Part shown: one piece after another, positions 62,346-64,000 of the stretch
Numbering within the stretch: the first letter of the stretch is position 1
How the letters are laid out: every line of letters begins with the position of its first letter
Assembly: GCF_022846655.1 (NCBI RefSeq)
Contig: NZ_AP025667.1
Coordinates: forward strand, 4,935,001 to 4,999,000
DNA: 64,000 nucleotides
Direction: 5' to 3'
Source of the DNA: Streptomyces seoulensis
Lineage (GTDB): Bacteria; Actinomycetota; Actinomycetes; Streptomycetales; Streptomycetaceae
Translations under genes and position numbers: made by a program
Notes under the pieces: generated by a model
Database searches by the model: none
The model's input: the letters and a program-made list of their open reading frames with translations, nothing else
What the model was told of the DNA's origin: nothing

Positions 62346-63023
62346 TCAGCCCTGCGGTGGCAGTGGGGCCGAGCCGTCGGCGCCCGGCTCCAGGGCGTCC
62401 AGCGCCCGGCGCAGTCCGGTGAGTTTGCGCTCCAGATGGGCGGCCGTGGCCACCGCCGCGGCGTCGGCCGACTCGTCGTCCAACTGCTTGGAGAGCGCCT
62501 CGGCCTGCTCCTCGACGGCCGCGAGCCGCGCGGACAGCTCCGCCAGCAGCCCGGCGGGCTCCTTGCTGTCGACGGTGTCCTTGCCGCCGCCCTCCAACTG
62601 GAGCCGCAACAGCGCGGCCTGCTCGCGCAACTGGCAGTTCTTCATGTACAGCTCGACGAAGACCGAGACCTTGGCGCGCAGCACCCACGGGTCGAACGGC
62701 TTGGAGATGTAGTCGACCGCCCCCGCCGCATAACCCCGGAAGGTGTGGTGCGGGCCGTGGTTGATCGCGGTGAGGAAGATGATCGGGATGTCCCGAGTCC
62801 GCTCCCGCCGCTTGATGTGCGCGGCCGTCTCGAAGCCGTCCATGCCCGGCATCTGGACATCCAGCAGGATGACCGCGAAATCGTCCGTGAGCAGTGCTTT
62901 GAGCGCTTCCTCCCCGGAAGATGCCCGCACCAGCGTCTGATCGAGCGCAGAGAGGATGGCCTCCAGCGCCAGCAGATTCTCCGGCCGGTCATCGACCAGG
63001 AGGATCTTGGCCTTCTGCACCAT
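62346..63023 (-). CDS. osaB: Response regulator OsaB-type (no DNA-binding domain)
   Basis: A 225-residue regulator with a receiver at 5-120 (D55 in LLDVQMPGMDG; YISKPFDPW with the conserved Lys), then a coiled-coil region to the C-terminus (LLAELSARLAAVEEQAEALSKQLDDE). No DNA-binding domain is present. It matches S. coelicolor OsaB, needed for osmoadaptation, by position and architecture. ATG at 63023 has GGAGGGCGGGCC before it. It lies 125 bases upstream of ftsK and just after the hybrid kinase on the same strand. Confidence 0.87.
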   Translation of the reverse strand: MVQKAKILLVDDRPENLLALEAILSALDQTLVRASSGEEALKALLTDDFAVILLDVQMPGMDGFETAAHIKRRERTRDIPIIFLTAINHGPHHTFRGYAAGAVDYISKPFDPWVLRAKVSVFVELYMKNCQLREQAALLRLQLEGGGKDTVDSKEPAGLLAELSARLAAVEEQAEALSKQLDDESADAAAVATAAHLERKLTGLRRALDALEPGADGSAPLPPQG

Positions 63024-63188
63024 GGCCCGCCCTCCTCGCCCCGGCGGTACACCGGGCGCCGCCCCAGGGGACGACTCCCTTTCGCCGCCCGTCCTTGTGC
63101 CGGTCATCGTAGCCGCACCCCGCCCGTCGCCACACCCTGTCACCGCGATGTCACGGTGCACACGGCTCAAACGCGGGCAGAGCCTGGA

Positions 63189-63212
63189 AGGTTCCCGGAA
63201 TCCGAGGTTCCC
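63189..63212. repeat. Direct repeats in the osaA-osaB gap
   Basis: AGGTTCCC occurs at 63189-63196 and 63205-63212, a 16-base period, in the 241-base gap upstream of osaB, which also holds TACGAT (minus, 63106-63111) as a -10 candidate. Confidence 0.3.
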
Positions 63213-63264
63213 ACACCTGACCCGCGTACTGAACCGCGCCCCCGTGACCGGTCCTGTCGTGCCG

Positions 63265-64000
63265 TCACTCCGGCCGCATCCACTGTCGCATGACACCCAG
63301 CAGATGATCGGGGTCGACCGGCTTGGTGACGTAGTCGGAGGCGCCCGACTGGATCGCCTTCTCCCGGTCGCCCTTCATCGCCTTCGCGGTCAGCGCGATG
63401 ATCGGCAGGCCCGCGAACTGCGGCATCCTGCGGATCGCGGTCGTGGTCGCGTACCCGTCCATCTCGGGCATCATGATGTCCATCAGCACCACCGCCACGT
63501 CGTCGTGCTGCTCCAGGACCTCGATGCCCTCGCGGCCGTTCTCGGCGTAGAGGACCGAGAGGCCCTGCTGTTCCAGAACACTGGTGAGCGCGAACACGTT
63601 GCGGATGTCGTCGTCGACGATGAGCACCTTCTCGCCGCCGAACCGCACCGTGCGCACCGGCCGCTCGGAGCCCTCCGGCTGCTCGATGGTGATGGACTGC
63701 TCCGGCCGCTGCTCGGCCGACGGCAGGCTCCGGCGGCGGCGCCGGAAGAGGGCGGCGGGCCCGTTCTGCGTCTCCCGGTACGACTTCACCTCGGCCGGCG
63801 TCTCGACCTGGGGCGCCGCCAGCCTGGCGGACAGATGCGCCTCGGAGGCCACCAGCTCACCGGCCTCCAGCGGGGGTACCGACTGCTGGTAGCCCTGCGG
63901 CGGGAGTTCGCTCGGGTGCAGCGGCAGGTACAGCGTGAACGTGGAGCCGCGGCCCGGCTCGCTCTGCGCGTGGATCTCACCGCCGAGCAACTGGGCGATC
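63265..64000 (-). CDS. osaA: Hybrid sensor histidine kinase OsaA-type (partial, 5' end outside)
   Basis: The C-terminal 245 or so residues of a hybrid kinase, cut by the right edge of the window. What is present: the last part of the ATPase domain (LLGGEIHAQSEPGRGSTFTL), a Pro/Gln-rich linker with an Arg cluster (FRRRRRSLP), and a receiver domain (VLIVDDDIRNVFAL, LMDIMMPEMDG with the phospho-Asp, TKPVDPDHLL). The sensor, HAMP and dimerisation parts lie beyond 64000. It matches OsaA, the osmoadaptation kinase next to OsaB in S. coelicolor. Confidence 0.85.
   Translation of the reverse strand, partial: IAQLLGGEIHAQSEPGRGSTFTLYLPLHPSELPPQGYQQSVPPLEAGELVASEAHLSARLAAPQVETPAEVKSYRETQNGPAALFRRRRRSLPSAEQRPEQSITIEQPEGSERPVRTVRFGGEKVLIVDDDIRNVFALTSVLEQQGLSVLYAENGREGIEVLEQHDDVAVVLMDIMMPEMDGYATTTAIRRMPQFAGLPIIALTAKAMKGDREKAIQSGASDYVTKPVDPDHLLGVMRQWMRPE

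Noticed and set aside
1..64000. CRISPR arrays, tRNA/rRNA genes, insertion sequences or attachment sites
   Set aside because: No regularly spaced repeats, no tRNA-like cloverleaf or rRNA stretch, no transposase and no terminal repeats were found.

Overview
The window is a 64 kb piece of a high-GC actinobacterial chromosome, almost certainly Streptomyces. Support comes from near-saturated G/C third codon positions, GTG/TTG starts, many TAnnnT boxes 6-7 bases before start codons (leaderless transcripts), and a gene order I recall from the S. coelicolor core chromosome (nrdJ-nrdR-lexA, hflX, rshA, dapF, miaA/miaB, gluABCD, recX-recA, pgsA-cinA-clgR, ftsK, osaB/osaA). I see no tRNA or rRNA gene, insertion sequence, prophage or CRISPR array. 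The region is mostly conserved housekeeping DNA with a few accessory inserts.

Layout, left to right. 0-4.4 kb: small enzymes and regulators (ADP-ribosylglycohydrolase, histidine phosphatase, YdbC-like, TerD-like, and an amidohydrolase divergent from a MerR regulator). 4.5-11.6 kb: B12-dependent ribonucleotide reductase nrdJ with its repressor gene nrdR behind two NrdR boxes, lexA with its SOS box, and a DinG-like helicase. 11.7-16.2 kb: a three-gene NIS-siderophore-type locus (aminotransferase, IucA/IucC synthetase, acyltransferase). 16.5-23.2 kb: secreted trypsin-like protease, hflX, M1 aminopeptidase and an RSH protein. 23.5-29.2 kb: dapF, miaA, miaB and small genes. 29.3-32.5 kb: a TAXI-type solute-binding protein convergent with a two-component system. 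32.7-36.2 kb: gluABCD glutamate uptake operon. 36.4-39.2 kb: FAD monooxygenase, then a cysteine-rich leader peptide, cysteine dioxygenase and rhodanese. 39.3-41.3 kb: recA-recX. 41.5-48 kb: MFS/CGNR regulator pair, AI-2E-type membrane protein, DUF3046, toroid-fold protein, azlCD and an AraC regulator. 48-54 kb: lhr helicase with nei glycosylase. 54-64 kb: dps, clgR-cinA-pgsA-rimO, a RodZ-like protein, ftsK and the osmoadaptation regulators osaB/osaA (osaA cut by the window edge).

Working themes: DNA damage response and repair (lexA, recA, recX, DinG-like, lhr, nei, with LexA boxes at lexA and recA); dNTP supply; tRNA and ribosome modification (miaA, miaB, rimO); stress control (rshA, clgR, dps, osaAB); and nutrient acquisition. 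The points most worth a second look are the cysteine-rich leader peptide before the cysteine dioxygenase operon, the reduced siderophore locus with no hydroxylase and no visible iron box, the TAXI protein paired with a kinase but no TRAP permease, a perfect 13-bp hairpin between gluB and gluC, and an RSH protein whose synthetase motifs have diverged.
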